A stretch of 48,774 nt of DNA from Gammaproteobacteria bacterium (GCA_024277915.1 JAJRUG010000036.1:1-48774), one strand, 5' to 3'; positions 16,176 through 27,296 are shown, counted from the first letter of the stretch. Made by a program: numbers and translations. The notes: generated from the sequence alone by a model not told the origin.

Positions 16176-17138
16176 CTATTCTTCACCGCCGCCCATCTCA
16201 TTGTCGAGCATCTCGATCAGTTCGTCACGGCTGAAAGCGTGCTCTTGCCCGCCATTTAATTGCGCTACTTTCCGGATGGCGGCCCCTACTGTCCAGCGTG
16301 CTTCTTTGCGATTGGGTACTACCATATAACGCAGCCTGGGGCGCTCGTCGAACAGAGCATGCATAATTGCCTCCGCAACCTCGTCGGGATCTTTGTGCTG
16401 GCTTCGGTCAGCCGATCCTTCCAATCGGCGTTGGTAGTACTCAGCGTACGGTGAGGCAAGTTGTGTATCAGTCAGTTCGCCTCCTCTATTGCGAGCACTG
16501 CGACTGATCTCTGATCGATAATTGCCCGGCTCGATGACACTCACCTGAACATCAAATTGTTCCATTTCCTCGGCGAGAGCCTCTATATAGGCTTCTATTG
16601 CATGTTTGGTCATGCTGTAGGCGCCAAAAAAAGCACCCGACACAGTCCCGGCGATAGAGCCAATCGTCAAGATTCGACCTTGCTCTTCAATAATCAATGG
16701 CGCAAATGCCTGGGTTATTCGATACACGCCAAATACGTTGACATCAAATAACCACCTGACATTTTTTTCATCGAGCTCGATGAGCGGGCCGCCCATGCCT
16801 ACTCCGGCGTTGTTGACGAGCCCGTACAGGCCACGACCGGCATCCTGAACAGTGACCACGGCTGAATCGATATCTTGCTGGATGGTGACGTCGAGCCGGA
16901 TGGACTGCACATTTTCAATTTCATTCAGGGCATCAAGATCTTTTTGCTTGCGTGCACCAGCGTAGACGAAGTAACCGTTTGCAGCGAGAACTTCGGTTAT
17001 CTTGCGGCCGATACCGGTGCTTGCCCCGGTTACCAGGATGGCTTTTCGGGCACCGTTTGACTCTGGTGCAGCGAAACTGATGTTGCTGACTGCCAGGAGT
17101 AGCAGGGTGAGGGAGATTATTCGGACAATGGATTGCAC
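16176..17138 (-). CDS. SDR family oxidoreductase with an N-terminal signal peptide
   Basis: This is a short-chain dehydrogenase/reductase of 320 residues. The cofactor motif TGASTGIG is at 37-44, followed by LVNNAGVG and the active-site pair Y-x3-K in YSMTKHA. The N-terminal 23 residues (MQSIVRIISLTLLLLAVSNI then SFA-A) look like a Sec signal peptide or membrane anchor, odd for an NAD(P)-dependent enzyme. Substrate is unknown. It is the last gene of a long minus-strand run and lies 46 bp after the QmcA-like gene. Confidence 0.9.
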   Translation of the reverse strand: MQSIVRIISLTLLLLAVSNISFAAPESNGARKAILVTGASTGIGRKITEVLAANGYFVYAGARKQKDLDALNEIENVQSIRLDVTIQQDIDSAVVTVQDAGRGLYGLVNNAGVGMGGPLIELDEKNVRWLFDVNVFGVYRITQAFAPLIIEEQGRILTIGSIAGTVSGAFFGAYSMTKHAIEAYIEALAEEMEQFDVQVSVIEPGNYRSEISRSARNRGGELTDTQLASPYAEYYQRRLEGSADRSQHKDPDEVAEAIMHALFDERPRLRYMVVPNRKEARWTVGAAIRKVAQLNGGQEHAFSRDELIEMLDNEMGGGEE

Positions 17139-17184
17139 AGGGAACTCCGGCGGTTAGTGTGAGGGTTACGGCTGGAAGCTACTC

Positions 17185-18144
17185 CTACGACAGGGGGCGA
17201 GTTGTTGGGTTGCCAGGGGGGATGGAGTCCTTTCCGATGATGCTGGTGGCCAAGGCAATCATAGATGCAATATCGCTGAGGTTTGCCGGGACGACAAGTG
17301 TATTAGCTTCTTTTGCAAGGTTACCGAACTGCTTGACGTAATCCTCTGCAATTCGAAGTTTCATCGCTGCTTCACCACCTTCGGCCTTTACTGACTCGGC
17401 GACGCGACGGAGCCCTTCAGCCGTTGCGGTCGCAACAGCAAGAATCGCTGCGGCCTCACCCTCAGCTTCATTGATTTGTTGTTGCTTGACTGCTTCCGAC
17501 TCCTTGATAAGGCGCTGCTTGTCACCCTCTGCCTCATTAATCTTCGCGTCTCGCTCACCTTCTGAATTCAGGATAACAGCTCGCTTTTCACGCTCTGCTC
17601 TCATTTGCTTTTCCATTGCACTGAGTACATCGGTTGGTGGATTGATGTTCTTTATTTCATAGCGCAGAACCTTGACGCCCCAGGGATCCGAGGCTTTGTC
17701 CAGTTCGGAAACGATATTACTGTTAATTGACGCTCTTTCTTCAAAAGTTCTGTCCAGATCGATTTTGCCTATTTCACTACGCAGGGTAGTTTGTGCGAGC
17801 TGGGATATAGCAAATCCGTAGTCGGTTATTCCATACGATGCCCGTTGTGGATCGAGTACCTGCAGATACAAAACGCCATCTACACCGACCTGAACATTAT
17901 CCCTTGTGATACAAATCTGTTCCGGGATATCAAAAGCCAGTTCCTTCAGACTATGCTTGTAGGCTGATCGTTCAAGGAAAGGAATCAGAATATGAAATCC
18001 GGCGCGTAGTGTCCGGCTGTACTTGCCCAGTTTTTCTACTACATAAGCGCTTTGCTGCGGGACAATGACCGCTGTTTTTGCAACAACGATAATGACGATG
18101 ACAGCAATGGAAATTGCTACCCAAAAGGCTGTTCCCTCTACCAT
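17185..18144 (-). CDS. qmcA: SPFH/Band 7 (stomatin-like) protein, QmcA family
   Basis: One N-terminal transmembrane helix (about 5-30) is followed by the SPFH domain (VPQQSAYVVEKLGKYSRTL to about residue 190). A long Ala/Glu/Lys-rich coiled coil comes next (about 190-270, MEKQMRAEREKRA, INEAEGEAAAI). The 319-residue size matches QmcA/paraslipin. Such proteins form membrane microdomain scaffolds and are often paired with an NfeD partner, which lies 31 bp upstream here. The two genes very probably form one operon and one complex. Confidence 0.93.
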   Translation of the reverse strand: MVEGTAFWVAISIAVIVIIVVAKTAVIVPQQSAYVVEKLGKYSRTLRAGFHILIPFLERSAYKHSLKELAFDIPEQICITRDNVQVGVDGVLYLQVLDPQRASYGITDYGFAISQLAQTTLRSEIGKIDLDRTFEERASINSNIVSELDKASDPWGVKVLRYEIKNINPPTDVLSAMEKQMRAEREKRAVILNSEGERDAKINEAEGDKQRLIKESEAVKQQQINEAEGEAAAILAVATATAEGLRRVAESVKAEGGEAAMKLRIAEDYVKQFGNLAKEANTLVVPANLSDIASMIALATSIIGKDSIPPGNPTTRPLS

Positions 18145-18175
18145 TTTCTGAACCTCATTTCTGTTTGTTACGGAT

Positions 18176-18637
18176 TTATTTCAGACTATCGACACGGGTG
18201 TTCTTTTCATGCCGGTTAACGATTAACTTCAGACCATCGACACGGGCAATCTTTACGTTACTTCCCGGTTCGATAACGCTGGTACCACCATTGACTACCG
18301 TCCAGGTCGTGCCACGATAGTTAACACGGCAGGTGTCACCTGGTGCCACGGTCTCCTCCAGCTTCAATGACTCCCCGGCAAGACCGCCTTTGAAGCCTGC
18401 AGCGTCACCCCTGAGTTGCTGATATAGGCGTCGGCGAAACAGCACCATGGTTACGATGGACAGCACCGCGAACAGCAACCACTGGGCCCACATTGCAAGC
18501 TCAAATCCGGCTAATCCGACCAGCCCCGTAATGATGGCGGCAAGGCCGATGAACACCAGAAAGTATGCGGCATCAACGCCGAAAAGCTCCGCGCCCAGCA
18601 ACAGGACTCCGATGATTACCCAACCCCACCAAGGCAT
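18176..18637 (-). CDS. NfeD family membrane protein
   Basis: This 153-residue short-form NfeD protein has three or four N-terminal hydrophobic segments (about 3-90) and a C-terminal OB-fold domain (about 95-145, with RVNYRGTTWTVV). It lacks the N-terminal ClpP-like protease domain of long NfeD proteins. It precedes the SPFH gene by 31 bp, the usual pairing, and follows the AGCS symporter by 15 bp on the same strand. It is thought to partner with the stomatin-like protein in the membrane. Confidence 0.93.
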   Translation of the reverse strand: MPWWGWVIIGVLLLGAELFGVDAAYFLVFIGLAAIITGLVGLAGFELAMWAQWLLFAVLSIVTMVLFRRRLYQQLRGDAAGFKGGLAGESLKLEETVAPGDTCRVNYRGTTWTVVNGGTSVIEPGSNVKIARVDGLKLIVNRHEKNTRVDSLK

Positions 18638-18652
18638 ATCCAGCTCCTATGA

Positions 18653-20380
18653 TCAGCCAGCGACATCCTTGCCACTATACACGTCTTCCAGAGGTGGCGG
18701 TGCGTGGCCCGGGCCCATTCGCCCGTCTTTCAATCGCTGGATGTACTCCTTGTATGCGGCCATTGCCTGTCGTCCGAATATCCACATGATGGGGATATTG
18801 GCGAACAGCATGACACCGGTTCCTATGCCGGTCAGATTGTCCAGCTGTACATCAGTTTTGATAAAGCCCAGTGTCGCGACAATAATCAGTATGCAAAAGA
18901 TAATTTTGTAAGGAACAACCGCACGTTGCCCGGCGAGAAAAACGACGCCCTGCTCACCATAGTAACTCCATGAAATCATCGTCGATATGGCAAATAACCA
19001 CGCTGCTGCAGTAACAAGCCATTTGCCCAGACCAGGCGTCACGGTATCAAAAGCCTTGGCTGTCAGTGTGGCACCGACATAATTCACATACAGCCCCATG
19101 TCATTGACCACTGGTCTTTCGGAACTTTGAAAAGCACTCCATTCGATGACCAGGTTGCCGGGTTCGCCCGGGACCAGCCTGCCATTCAGGCGATGAAGCG
19201 TGTTGTCACTTTGCGGATTGTAGTGGGCATTCACGATAACGAATACTTTGTCACCCTCTTTCCAGGATCCTGATAGCCGCTCCGGTACCGCCAGGCTTTC
19301 CAGGCTCCACCCGCCTTGCTCGACAGAGGTTGCCTGCGGGGCGCTGGTCAATGCTGCTTCTGGTGCCCGGTTCCAGACACCGGTACTCAGGATGACCAGG
19401 GCGGTAAATGTACATACCACCAATGTGTCAATGAAGGGCTCCAGCCCTGCGACAATACCTTCCCTGGCAGGCTCATTCGTTTTTGCCGCGGAGTGTGCGA
19501 TTGGTGAAGATCCTTGTCCCGCTTCATTGGAGAATAATGCGCGCTTCATGCCAAACAAGAAGGCATAGGCCATGGTGCCACCAATAAAAGCTCCACTGGC
19601 TTCAGTGGGTGAGAAGGCTGATTTGATGATCAGAACCAACATTTCAGGGATCAGCGAAAAATTGATGAACAGCACATAACTACCTGCCAGCAGGTAGAGG
19701 GTGACCATCAATGGCACCAGTCGCCCGGCAACAGCGCCAATTCGCTTGATACCACCAAGAATGACCATGCCGACCAATAGGGCCAGCACGATTCCGGTCA
19801 CCACACTGGGAATGCCAAAATATTCCTGTGTCAGCTCACCTACGTTCCATGCCTGAAACATGTTGCCGCCGGTAATGGTTGATATCAGCAGGGTGATACA
19901 GAAAATAACCCCGACTGTTTTACCAACCCTGCCCAGCCCTTTCGAGTGTTTTGCAAGGCCCTTGGAGACTACCCACATCGGGCCGCCATGCGGATTATCC
20001 GGGTCGTCAGTATTCCGATACAACATCGAAAGAGTGACTTCAGTCAGCTTGAGCGCCATGCCGAAAATGCCCACGATCCACATCCAGAACACAGCCCCCG
20101 GGCCACCCAAAGCGATGGCTAAAGCGACACCGCCAATGTTGCCCAGCCCGACAGTTGCCGATAACGCAGCAGACAAAGCCTGGAAATGATTGATTGCTCC
20201 CGGGTCGTCCGGACTATCGTAGCGGCCTCTGACCACATTGACACCGTGTGTCAGTGCCCGGTACTGGCAGAACCCGCTCCAGAACGTAAAAAGAACGCCG
20301 GTACCCAGTACGATAAACAGCACACTGTTGTGCCAGAGTATCCCGTTCAGGGTGGTTACAAAATCGTTGTAAGCACTCAT
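18653..20380 (-). CDS. Sodium:alanine symporter (AGCS) family protein with an inserted domain
   Basis: AGCS transporters import alanine or glycine with sodium. Here the core is typical: FWSGFCQYRALTHGV near the N-terminus, GLGNIGGVALAIALGGPGAV at 78-97, and the signature NEAGQGSSPIAHSAAKT at 285-301. At 575 residues it is longer than the usual 450-500. The excess is about 100 residues (about 338-437) between two membrane helices, in a loop expected outside the membrane, rich in polar residues and predicted beta strands. Substrate is not determinable. It lies 15 bp before the NfeD gene. Confidence 0.92.
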   Translation of the reverse strand: MSAYNDFVTTLNGILWHNSVLFIVLGTGVLFTFWSGFCQYRALTHGVNVVRGRYDSPDDPGAINHFQALSAALSATVGLGNIGGVALAIALGGPGAVFWMWIVGIFGMALKLTEVTLSMLYRNTDDPDNPHGGPMWVVSKGLAKHSKGLGRVGKTVGVIFCITLLISTITGGNMFQAWNVGELTQEYFGIPSVVTGIVLALLVGMVILGGIKRIGAVAGRLVPLMVTLYLLAGSYVLFINFSLIPEMLVLIIKSAFSPTEASGAFIGGTMAYAFLFGMKRALFSNEAGQGSSPIAHSAAKTNEPAREGIVAGLEPFIDTLVVCTFTALVILSTGVWNRAPEAALTSAPQATSVEQGGWSLESLAVPERLSGSWKEGDKVFVIVNAHYNPQSDNTLHRLNGRLVPGEPGNLVIEWSAFQSSERPVVNDMGLYVNYVGATLTAKAFDTVTPGLGKWLVTAAAWLFAISTMISWSYYGEQGVVFLAGQRAVVPYKIIFCILIIVATLGFIKTDVQLDNLTGIGTGVMLFANIPIMWIFGRQAMAAYKEYIQRLKDGRMGPGHAPPPLEDVYSGKDVAG

Positions 20381-20450
20381 ATTGTCAGTTTCCCCGTCTC
20401 TTGGTTTTATTGGTTGTTGATTGTCATTTGGCTGTACAGCTTATATCTGG

Positions 20451-21731
20451 CTAGCGTTCAAGAATCGCTGTATTGCCCATACCACCGGCGGTACAAATGG
20501 ATATCAAGCCTCTGCCCTGTCCCTTCTCATCCAGCATTTTGGCAAGGCTGGCAAGTATTCGTCCACCGGTCGCCGCGAACGGATGCCCCATGGCCAGGCT
20601 GCCGCCCTTGATATTGAGCCTGTCCCGATCGATACAGCCCATAGCATTTTCCCGGCCGAGCCGGTCACGGCAAAACTCGTCCGACTCCCAGGCTTTTAGT
20701 GTTGCCAGTGTCTGAGCTGCGAATGCCTCATGTATTTCGTAGAAGTCGAATTCCTGCAGTGTCAGTCCCATATCGTTCAGCATTTCCGACATTGCATAGG
20801 CCGGAGCCATCAGCAGTCCTTCTTTTTTGACAAAATCCACCGCGGCTACTTTTCCATAGCGAAGGTAGGCAAGCACCGGGAGGCTGCGTGCTGTCGCCCA
20901 CTCTTCCGAAGCAAGCAGCACGGCTGATGCACCGTCAGTCAGGGGGGTGCTGTTGCCAGCTGTCATGGTGCCGTCACCGCTGCGATCAAAAGCCGGTTTC
21001 AGACGCGCCAGCTTTTCCATTGAGCTGTCGGCACGGAGGTTGTTGTCTACGGTGATACCCGCGCACTCGGTGATCAAATCCTCATAGAAGCCGTCGGAAT
21101 AAGCGGCCGCCGCTTTTTGATGGCTTGTTAATGCGAGCTGATCCTGCTCAGTGCGGCTGATATTCCATTCCTTCGCGGTCAGCTCGGTGCTTTCTCCCAT
21201 GCTCAGACCCGTACGTGGTTCGGTGACGCCGGGAAACAGCGGTTTGAAATGTTTTGGCCGGATTCCCAAAAATGGCGATAGCCTCTGGGCCAGTGACCGA
21301 CCGCGATAGCTTTTCATCAGGATATTGCGATAGGCATCGGGATACACCACAGGGGCGTGGCTGATGGTATCCACCCCCCCGGCGATCCCCGCATCAATCT
21401 GTCCCAGTGCGATTTTGTTACCAATCAGTATGGCGGCTTCAAGGCCTGTTCCGCAGGCGCGTTGCAAATCGAAAGCTGGTGTTTCGGCGGCCAGTCCACA
21501 GCCAAGCACACTTTCCCGAGCGAGATTCCAGTCTCTGGAATGCTTGATTACTGCACCCAGGGCTACATCGCCCAGACGTTCGCCGGCGAGACTGAACTTC
21601 TCTACCAGCCCCTTTAGTGTGGTGATCATCAAATCCTGACCCGACAGCTCCGCATAGGCGGTGTGTGATCGACAAAAGGGCACCCTGGTGCCGCCCACAA
21701 TAGCGACCTTGCGTAATTCATTGTTAAGCAT
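20451..21731 (-). CDS. Thiolase family protein, FadI-like acetyl-CoA C-acyltransferase
   Basis: Thiolases cleave 3-ketoacyl-CoA in beta-oxidation or run the reverse condensation. The nucleophile is C93 in LQRACGTGLEA. The C-terminal catalytic pair is the histidine in AMGHPFAATGG and the cysteine in ICTAGGMG. The style is that of FadI, the beta subunit of the FadJI pair, but no fadJ partner lies in the window. The start at 21731 is chosen because AAGGAGAA precedes ATG and the protein then begins with MLNNELRKVAIVGGTRVPF; the frame is open further upstream into DUF924. Length is 426 residues. It lies 13 bp after DUF924. Confidence 0.93.
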   Translation of the reverse strand: MLNNELRKVAIVGGTRVPFCRSHTAYAELSGQDLMITTLKGLVEKFSLAGERLGDVALGAVIKHSRDWNLARESVLGCGLAAETPAFDLQRACGTGLEAAILIGNKIALGQIDAGIAGGVDTISHAPVVYPDAYRNILMKSYRGRSLAQRLSPFLGIRPKHFKPLFPGVTEPRTGLSMGESTELTAKEWNISRTEQDQLALTSHQKAAAAYSDGFYEDLITECAGITVDNNLRADSSMEKLARLKPAFDRSGDGTMTAGNSTPLTDGASAVLLASEEWATARSLPVLAYLRYGKVAAVDFVKKEGLLMAPAYAMSEMLNDMGLTLQEFDFYEIHEAFAAQTLATLKAWESDEFCRDRLGRENAMGCIDRDRLNIKGGSLAMGHPFAATGGRILASLAKMLDEKGQGRGLISICTAGGMGNTAILER

Positions 21732-21744
21732 GGGTTCTCCTTGA

Positions 21745-22365
21745 TTAAACCGAGCTGTCTGATGCAGACAGGTACGCTTCTTCGTCGGGTGTATTGGGTC
21801 GCCCCAGGAATTGATTCTGGTTAGGGAACCGGCCGAACTCGGCGATGATATCCCTGTGCAGTTCAGCAAAATGAGCAAATGTCAGAAAGGTTTCATAAAA
21901 GGTTTCAGAAACACCCTCTGCCAGTGCGTTGAAAATACGCACCGATTTTTCCTGGATTTTCATCGATTCTGCATGTTGCAGGGGCATGAAAAAAAACACC
22001 CGTTGCAGTGCTGTCAGTGATTTATGGTCGGCATTCATTGCGCCCTCAACGGTCAGCTTCAATGCCATCGCGTCACAGGTAAAAGCAGCAGCACTGCCAC
22101 GGTAGATATTCCGCCGAAACTGATCAAGCAGGATGATCAGCGCCAGGCGCCCCCTGGGTGTCGCGGACCAGCTGTCCAGTTCTCCGCTGGCTGCCTGCTC
22201 GGCAAGCTCCCCGAAATGTTTGGCAATCTCGGCATCCAGTTTTTCACTGTTTCCAAACCAGCGCTCCATTCGGCCGTCTATTTTTGGCGATCCCAGTTCG
22301 CTATCGGAAAACCAGAAATCGAGAATTTGCTCAATCTCCGGCTTTTCTCCAGTTGCTGAATCCAT
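21745..22365 (-). CDS. DUF924 family protein
   Basis: This DUF924 (PF06041) protein has unknown function. Conserved features are ILDFWFSDSEL near the N-terminus, RWFGNSEKLD, the central GRLALIILLDQFRRNIYRG stretch, FFFMPLQHAES and the late FGRFPNQNQFLGR. The family is all-helical and TPR-like. ATG at 22365 gives 206 residues, near the family size; an in-frame GTG at 22425 would add 20 residues but has no ribosome binding site. It heads the minus-strand run and is divergent from gltB across about 260 bp. Confidence 0.9.
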   Translation of the reverse strand: MDSATGEKPEIEQILDFWFSDSELGSPKIDGRMERWFGNSEKLDAEIAKHFGELAEQAASGELDSWSATPRGRLALIILLDQFRRNIYRGSAAAFTCDAMALKLTVEGAMNADHKSLTALQRVFFFMPLQHAESMKIQEKSVRIFNALAEGVSETFYETFLTFAHFAELHRDIIAEFGRFPNQNQFLGRPNTPDEEAYLSASDSSV

Positions 22366-22494
22366 GGCATAGAACCCCGTTGAATCTGGTGGCAATGATG
22401 ACACAAGCAGCCTGCTAGTGGTCACACAGCGTTACTTCGGAAGCTTGCAGCTTATTGTTTTAGTACGCTGTTAATTCAGCGATTCGCCCGGCGA

Positions 22495-22524
22495 TTGAGA
22501 AATCATAGCCTGCTAGCGTATAAT
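22495..22524 (+). promoter_or_regulatory. Sigma70-type promoter for gltBD
   Basis: TTGAGA (22495-22500) and a perfect TATAAT (22519-22524) are 18 bp apart in the divergent region before gltB. Transcription would start near 22531, leaving a leader of about 100 bases before the first possible start codon. Confidence 0.7.
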
Positions 22525-22628
22525 ATCTGGTTCCGGGCGGAGGCAGCAAGCGACCATGCTTTCGATTTAACCCCCATAAAAACAACGGGTTATGCCAGAT
22601 TCGCTTTGAGTTAATACCCCTTGCTAGT

Positions 22629-25600
22629 GTGGTTGTGCCGCCGATACCAACTTGCAAGAGATGTTTGACCACGGGATTTACGGGGAACGATCTGAACAAA
22701 TTTCCACAACCTGCCGGCCTGTATCACTCTGCCAACGAGCATGATAGTTGCGGTGTTGGTTTTGTTGCTCATATCAAGGGTGAAAGCAGTCACCAGATCA
22801 TTATCGATGCTGATCAGGTCTTGTGCAGCATGGATCACCGCGGCGCCCGCGGCAGCGAAGCCAACACAGGCGATGGTGCCGGTATTTTGACGGCATTGCC
22901 GCATGAGTTTCTGGCCAGAGTCGCCAAACAGGATCTGAATGTTGAATTACCCGCCAAGGGCAGGTTTGCAGCCGGCATAGTATTCCTGCCCCAGGATTCC
23001 GAGCAGCGAGCACTGTGCAAATCGACGGTCGAAAAATTCTGCGAGCAGGAAGGACAACAGCTGGTTGGCTGGCGGGAGGTTCCCACCGATGCTGATGCGG
23101 CAGACCTTGGGCCAACCGCCAGAGATGCATCGCCACATATCGAACAGTTGTTCATTGCAGCGGGTGATGATCTTGAGGGAGATGCCTTCGAGAGAATGCT
23201 CTATCTTATTCGCAAGCAGGCCAGCCGCCAGCTTCGCAACGATCCGGTTCTGGAAGACTCGGCCTCCTTTTACATCTGTAGTCTTTCCACCAAGGTGATT
23301 ATCTACAAAGGGATGCTGACACCGGATCAGCTGCTGCCGTTCTACCCTGATCTCACAGATCCTGACTACCAGACTCACCTTGCAATGGTGCATTCGAGGT
23401 TTTCCACCAATACCTTTCCCAGCTGGGATCGCGCCCAGCCGAACCGGTTCATGTCCCATAACGGCGAAATCAACACCGTTCGCGGCAATATCAACTGGAT
23501 GCGCGCTCGCGAGGGAGTGATCAGTTCCGAGCTTTACGGCGATGCGCTGCAACGATTGTTGCCTGTCGTTGATCCGTTGTGTTCAGATTCCGGTGTATTC
23601 GACAATGTGCTTGAGTTTTTGTTGATGAATGGCCGGCCGCTTCAGGAAGCGATCATGATGATGATCCCCGAGGCATGGCAAAAGCGCCAGAACATGAACA
23701 AGGACAAGCGTGCTTTCTATGAATACCATTCATGCCTGATGGAGCCCTGGGATGGCCCGGCATCTATCGTATTTACCGATGGTAACTACATAGGCGCAGT
23801 ACTTGACAGGAACGGGCTGCGGCCGAGTCGCTACTATCTGACCCATGATGATCGCGTCATCATGGCCAGCGAAGTGGGTGTTTTGCCCGTGGAACCAGCC
23901 AATGTGAAACTCAAGGGTCGACTTGAGCCAGGCAGAATGTTTCTGATTGACTTTGGTCAGGGCAAACTGATCCCGGATGATGAGCTCAAGAGCCAGCTGT
24001 CCACCAGGCTGCCCTATAGTCAGTGGCTGGCAGCTCAACGCATCGAACTGAAGGATCTTCGGCCTGAGACCAAGGCGCATCGCTTTGATCCGGATACCCT
24101 GACAGCAAGAATGCAGGCCTTCGGTTATACCATTGAAACCATGGCTTTCATGCTGCTGCCGATGGTTAACCAGAAGCGTGACCCGCTGGGCTCGATGGGG
24201 AACGATTCGGCGATAGCCTGCCTCAGTGACAAGCCACGCATGGTTTACGACTACTTCAAGCAGCTGTTTGCACAGGTGACCAACCCTGCGATCGATTCGA
24301 TCCGGGAAGAGATCATCATGTCACTGGAATGCTTTATCGGCCCTGAGAATAATCTTCTTGATACCGCCGAGCAGCATTGCAAACGCTTGAGAATTCCCCA
24401 CCCGATTCTCCGCAATGAAGAGCTGGCTGCAATCAAATCAATGGATGAGAGTGGTTGGCGCACCCGCACCATCGATATTACTTTCGACCGGGCCGAAGGT
24501 GGACTGGTTGCAGCTCTGGAGAGGATTTGTGCCGAAGCTGAAGCAGCGATCGATGCTGGTTTCAGTATTATTATTCTTTCCGATCGCGACACTGATGAAT
24601 ACCGGATCCCGGTGAGTTCGTTGATGGCCTGTGGTGCGGTCCATCATCATCTGGTCAGCGCTGCTAAGCGTACTCGTATTGGCATTGTCCTGGAATCAGG
24701 TGAGGCGCGGGAGGTTCATCAGTATTGCTTGCTGGTGGGTTACGGTGCTGATGCGATTAACCCCTATGTTGCTTTTGAAGCGCTGTGGCAGGCTCGGCGG
24801 GAAGGACTGCTTGATGCTGCAACCTTTGCGACAGATGAAAGTGTTGTCGATACCTATCGACGTGGTGTTGCCAAGGGCATGCTCAAAGTGATGGGCAAGA
24901 TGGGGATTTCAACACTGCAGTCTTACAAGGGTGCACAGATATTTGAGGCTTTGGGGCTGGCTGATGAGGTGATCGACCGTTGTTTTGCCGGCACGGCCAG
25001 CCGCATTCAGGGTGTCGGTTTCGATATTCTGGAGCAAGAAACAGTACGCCGCCACGCACTGGGTTATCCGGAAAAACAGCAGGACTATTCCAGTGCTCTG
25101 CCGAATCCGGGCGAGTTTCACTGGCGTGCCAAAGGTGAGCGACATGCGTGGGATCCGATGGCCATTCAGCAGTTGCAACTTGCCACACGTGAGAGCAATC
25201 AGGATGCCTATCGCAAGTATGCGGATCATGTAAATGCTGATGCGCGCACCAGTTGTACACTGCGGGGGCTGTTGAGATTCAAAACAGCTGCTACAGGAGA
25301 TGCACAACAACCATCTGTGGCAATTGATGAAGTAGAGCCGGCCAGCGAGATTGTCAAACGTTTTTGTACCGGTGCGATGAGTTTCGGCTCTATCTCGCCC
25401 GAGTCGCACGAAATGCTGGCGGTCGCTATGAATCGTATTGGCGGCAAGAGTAATTCCGGTGAAGGCGGCGAAGACCCTGAACGGTTTCACCCGCTGCCCT
25501 CCGGAGACTCCAAGCGGTCGGCGATCAAACAAATTGCTTCGGGTCGTTTCGGTGTCACCATCTGGTATCTGGCAAATGCCGACGAATTGCAGATCAAGGT

Positions 25601-27296
25601 CGCGCAGGGCGCGAAGCCGGGTGAGGGCGGCGAGCTGCCTGGCCGTAAAGTCGATGACAATATTGCCAGGGTTCGTTATTCGACGCCGGGTGTTGGCCTG
25701 ATCAGCCCGCCACCGCATCATGATATCTACTCTATTGAAGACCTGGCACAGCTTATCTACGATCTGAAGAATGCCAATTCCAGTGCCCGGATCAGCGTCA
25801 AGCTTGTTTCTGAAGTCGGTGTTGGAACGATCGCTGCAGGTGTGGTCAAAGCGCACGCAGATCATGTGCTGATTTCCGGTGATTCAGGTGGCACGGGTGC
25901 GTCGGCACTGACCAGTATCAAGCACGCAGGATTACCGTGGGAATTGGGTCTGGCCGAGACACACCAGACGCTGGTACTGAATGATCTCCGTAGCCGCGTT
26001 GTCTTGCAAACGGATGGCGGTCTTAGAACCGGTCGCGATGTTGTCATCGCAGCATTGCTGGGTGCAGAGGAGATGGGCTTTTCGACCGCACCGTTGATCT
26101 CTATTGGCTGCATCATGATGCGCAAATGTCATCTGAATACCTGCCCGGTAGGAATAGCCACCCAGAACCCGGTACTGCGCAAGAAATTTGCCGGTCGGCC
26201 GGAGTACATAGTGAACTACATGTTCATGGTGGCGGAAGAAGCTCGTGGCATCATGGCCGATCTCGGCTTCCGGACCATTGATGAAATGATCGGCCGGGTT
26301 GATGTGCTGGATACCGATGATGCGGTTCGAAACTGGAAAGCCGAGGGTCTGGATCTGACTGGCATTCTGACACCGGTAACCAAACCGCACGAGGGTGCCG
26401 AGGTGCGGTGTACCACGACCCAGGATCATGCCCTTGAGGATATTCTTGACAGAAAACTGATCACCCTGGCGGCAGACGGCATCGAGCGCGGCGACAGGAT
26501 AGTGATCGAACTGCCGATACGAAATACCAACCGGACGGTCGGTACCATGCTCAGCCATGAAGTAGTGAAACGCTGGGGTGAAAACGGCTTGCCCTACGAT
26601 ACCATTCACTGCAACTTGCAGGGGTCGGCCGGCCAGAGTCTGGGAGCCTTCCTTGCCAAAGGCGTCACGCTGGAGCTTGAAGGTGATAGCAACGATTATG
26701 TCGGCAAGGGGCTTTCGGGTGGCCGGATTATCATTTACCCGCCCCGTGAAAGTACCTTCGTGGCCGAAGAGAATATTCTTATAGGCAATGTCGCGCTTTA
26801 TGGCGCTACACGGGGCCGGGCTTTTTTCCGTGGCAAGGCGGCCGAGCGTTTTTGTGTGCGTAACAGCGGTGCCAGAGCGGTTGTTGAGGGCGTTGGCGAT
26901 CATGCATGCGAATACATGACCGGTGGTCGGGCTGTGATACTTGGCCCCACGGGCAGGAACTTTGCGGCAGGAATGTCGGGGGGTATCGCCTATGTCTGGG
27001 ATGTCGATGGTGATTTCAATTCGAAATGCAATATGGGCATGGTAGACCTTGACCGGGTTGAAGCCGAGGAAGATATCGCAGAACTACTGGAGCTGATTGA
27101 GCTGCACAAGCAGTACACAGGCTCAGCTGTTGCAGAAAAAGTTCTTGAAGCCTGGCCGGATGTGCTCAATGATTTCATCAAGGTCATGCCGACAGATTAC
27201 AAGCGCGTACTGACTGATCGCAGAAAGCATGATGAAGAGATCGATGCCACAATCAATGAACTGAAAATTATCAATGTCTCGGCGGCAGGTAGCTGA
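22629..27296 (+). CDS. gltB: Glutamate synthase (NADPH) large subunit
   Basis: GltB makes two glutamates from glutamine and 2-oxoglutarate. The 1555 residues follow the family order: class-II glutamine amidotransferase with the nucleophile C41 ([11 protein letters not shown]), a central domain, the FMN-binding synthase domain ([12 protein letters not shown]), a 3Fe-4S cluster at C1161, C1167 and C1172 ([12 protein letters not shown]), and the C-terminal GXGXG beta-helix domain. The N-terminal residues before C41 are a propeptide removed by self-cleavage in this family. GTG at 22629 is the first start in frame; a TTG at 22665 would leave a shorter propeptide. Its TGA overlaps the gltD ATG. Confidence 0.97.
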   Translation: MVVPPIPTCKRCLTTGFTGNDLNKFPQPAGLYHSANEHDSCGVGFVAHIKGESSHQIIIDADQVLCSMDHRGARGSEANTGDGAGILTALPHEFLARVAKQDLNVELPAKGRFAAGIVFLPQDSEQRALCKSTVEKFCEQEGQQLVGWREVPTDADAADLGPTARDASPHIEQLFIAAGDDLEGDAFERMLYLIRKQASRQLRNDPVLEDSASFYICSLSTKVIIYKGMLTPDQLLPFYPDLTDPDYQTHLAMVHSRFSTNTFPSWDRAQPNRFMSHNGEINTVRGNINWMRAREGVISSELYGDALQRLLPVVDPLCSDSGVFDNVLEFLLMNGRPLQEAIMMMIPEAWQKRQNMNKDKRAFYEYHSCLMEPWDGPASIVFTDGNYIGAVLDRNGLRPSRYYLTHDDRVIMASEVGVLPVEPANVKLKGRLEPGRMFLIDFGQGKLIPDDELKSQLSTRLPYSQWLAAQRIELKDLRPETKAHRFDPDTLTARMQAFGYTIETMAFMLLPMVNQKRDPLGSMGNDSAIACLSDKPRMVYDYFKQLFAQVTNPAIDSIREEIIMSLECFIGPENNLLDTAEQHCKRLRIPHPILRNEELAAIKSMDESGWRTRTIDITFDRAEGGLVAALERICAEAEAAIDAGFSIIILSDRDTDEYRIPVSSLMACGAVHHHLVSAAKRTRIGIVLESGEAREVHQYCLLVGYGADAINPYVAFEALWQARREGLLDAATFATDESVVDTYRRGVAKGMLKVMGKMGISTLQSYKGAQIFEALGLADEVIDRCFAGTASRIQGVGFDILEQETVRRHALGYPEKQQDYSSALPNPGEFHWRAKGERHAWDPMAIQQLQLATRESNQDAYRKYADHVNADARTSCTLRGLLRFKTAATGDAQQPSVAIDEVEPASEIVKRFCTGAMSFGSISPESHEMLAVAMNRIGGKSNSGEGGEDPERFHPLPSGDSKRSAIKQIASGRFGVTIWYLANADELQIKVAQGAKPGEGGELPGRKVDDNIARVRYSTPGVGLISPPPHHDIYSIEDLAQLIYDLKNANSSARISVKLVSEVGVGTIAAGVVKAHADHVLISGDSGGTGASALTSIKHAGLPWELGLAETHQTLVLNDLRSRVVLQTDGGLRTGRDVVIAALLGAEEMGFSTAPLISIGCIMMRKCHLNTCPVGIATQNPVLRKKFAGRPEYIVNYMFMVAEEARGIMADLGFRTIDEMIGRVDVLDTDDAVRNWKAEGLDLTGILTPVTKPHEGAEVRCTTTQDHALEDILDRKLITLAADGIERGDRIVIELPIRNTNRTVGTMLSHEVVKRWGENGLPYDTIHCNLQGSAGQSLGAFLAKGVTLELEGDSNDYVGKGLSGGRIIIYPPRESTFVAEENILIGNVALYGATRGRAFFRGKAAERFCVRNSGARAVVEGVGDHACEYMTGGRAVILGPTGRNFAAGMSGGIAYVWDVDGDFNSKCNMGMVDLDRVEAEEDIAELLELIELHKQYTGSAVAEKVLEAWPDVLNDFIKVMPTDYKRVLTDRRKHDEEIDATINELKIINVSAAGS

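Noticed and set aside
24909-26903. Two long open frames on the minus strand (318 and 323 residues) opposite gltB
   Set aside because: They lie wholly inside gltB, have no family sequence, no ribosome binding site, and odd composition; they are codon-bias shadows of a conserved gene.
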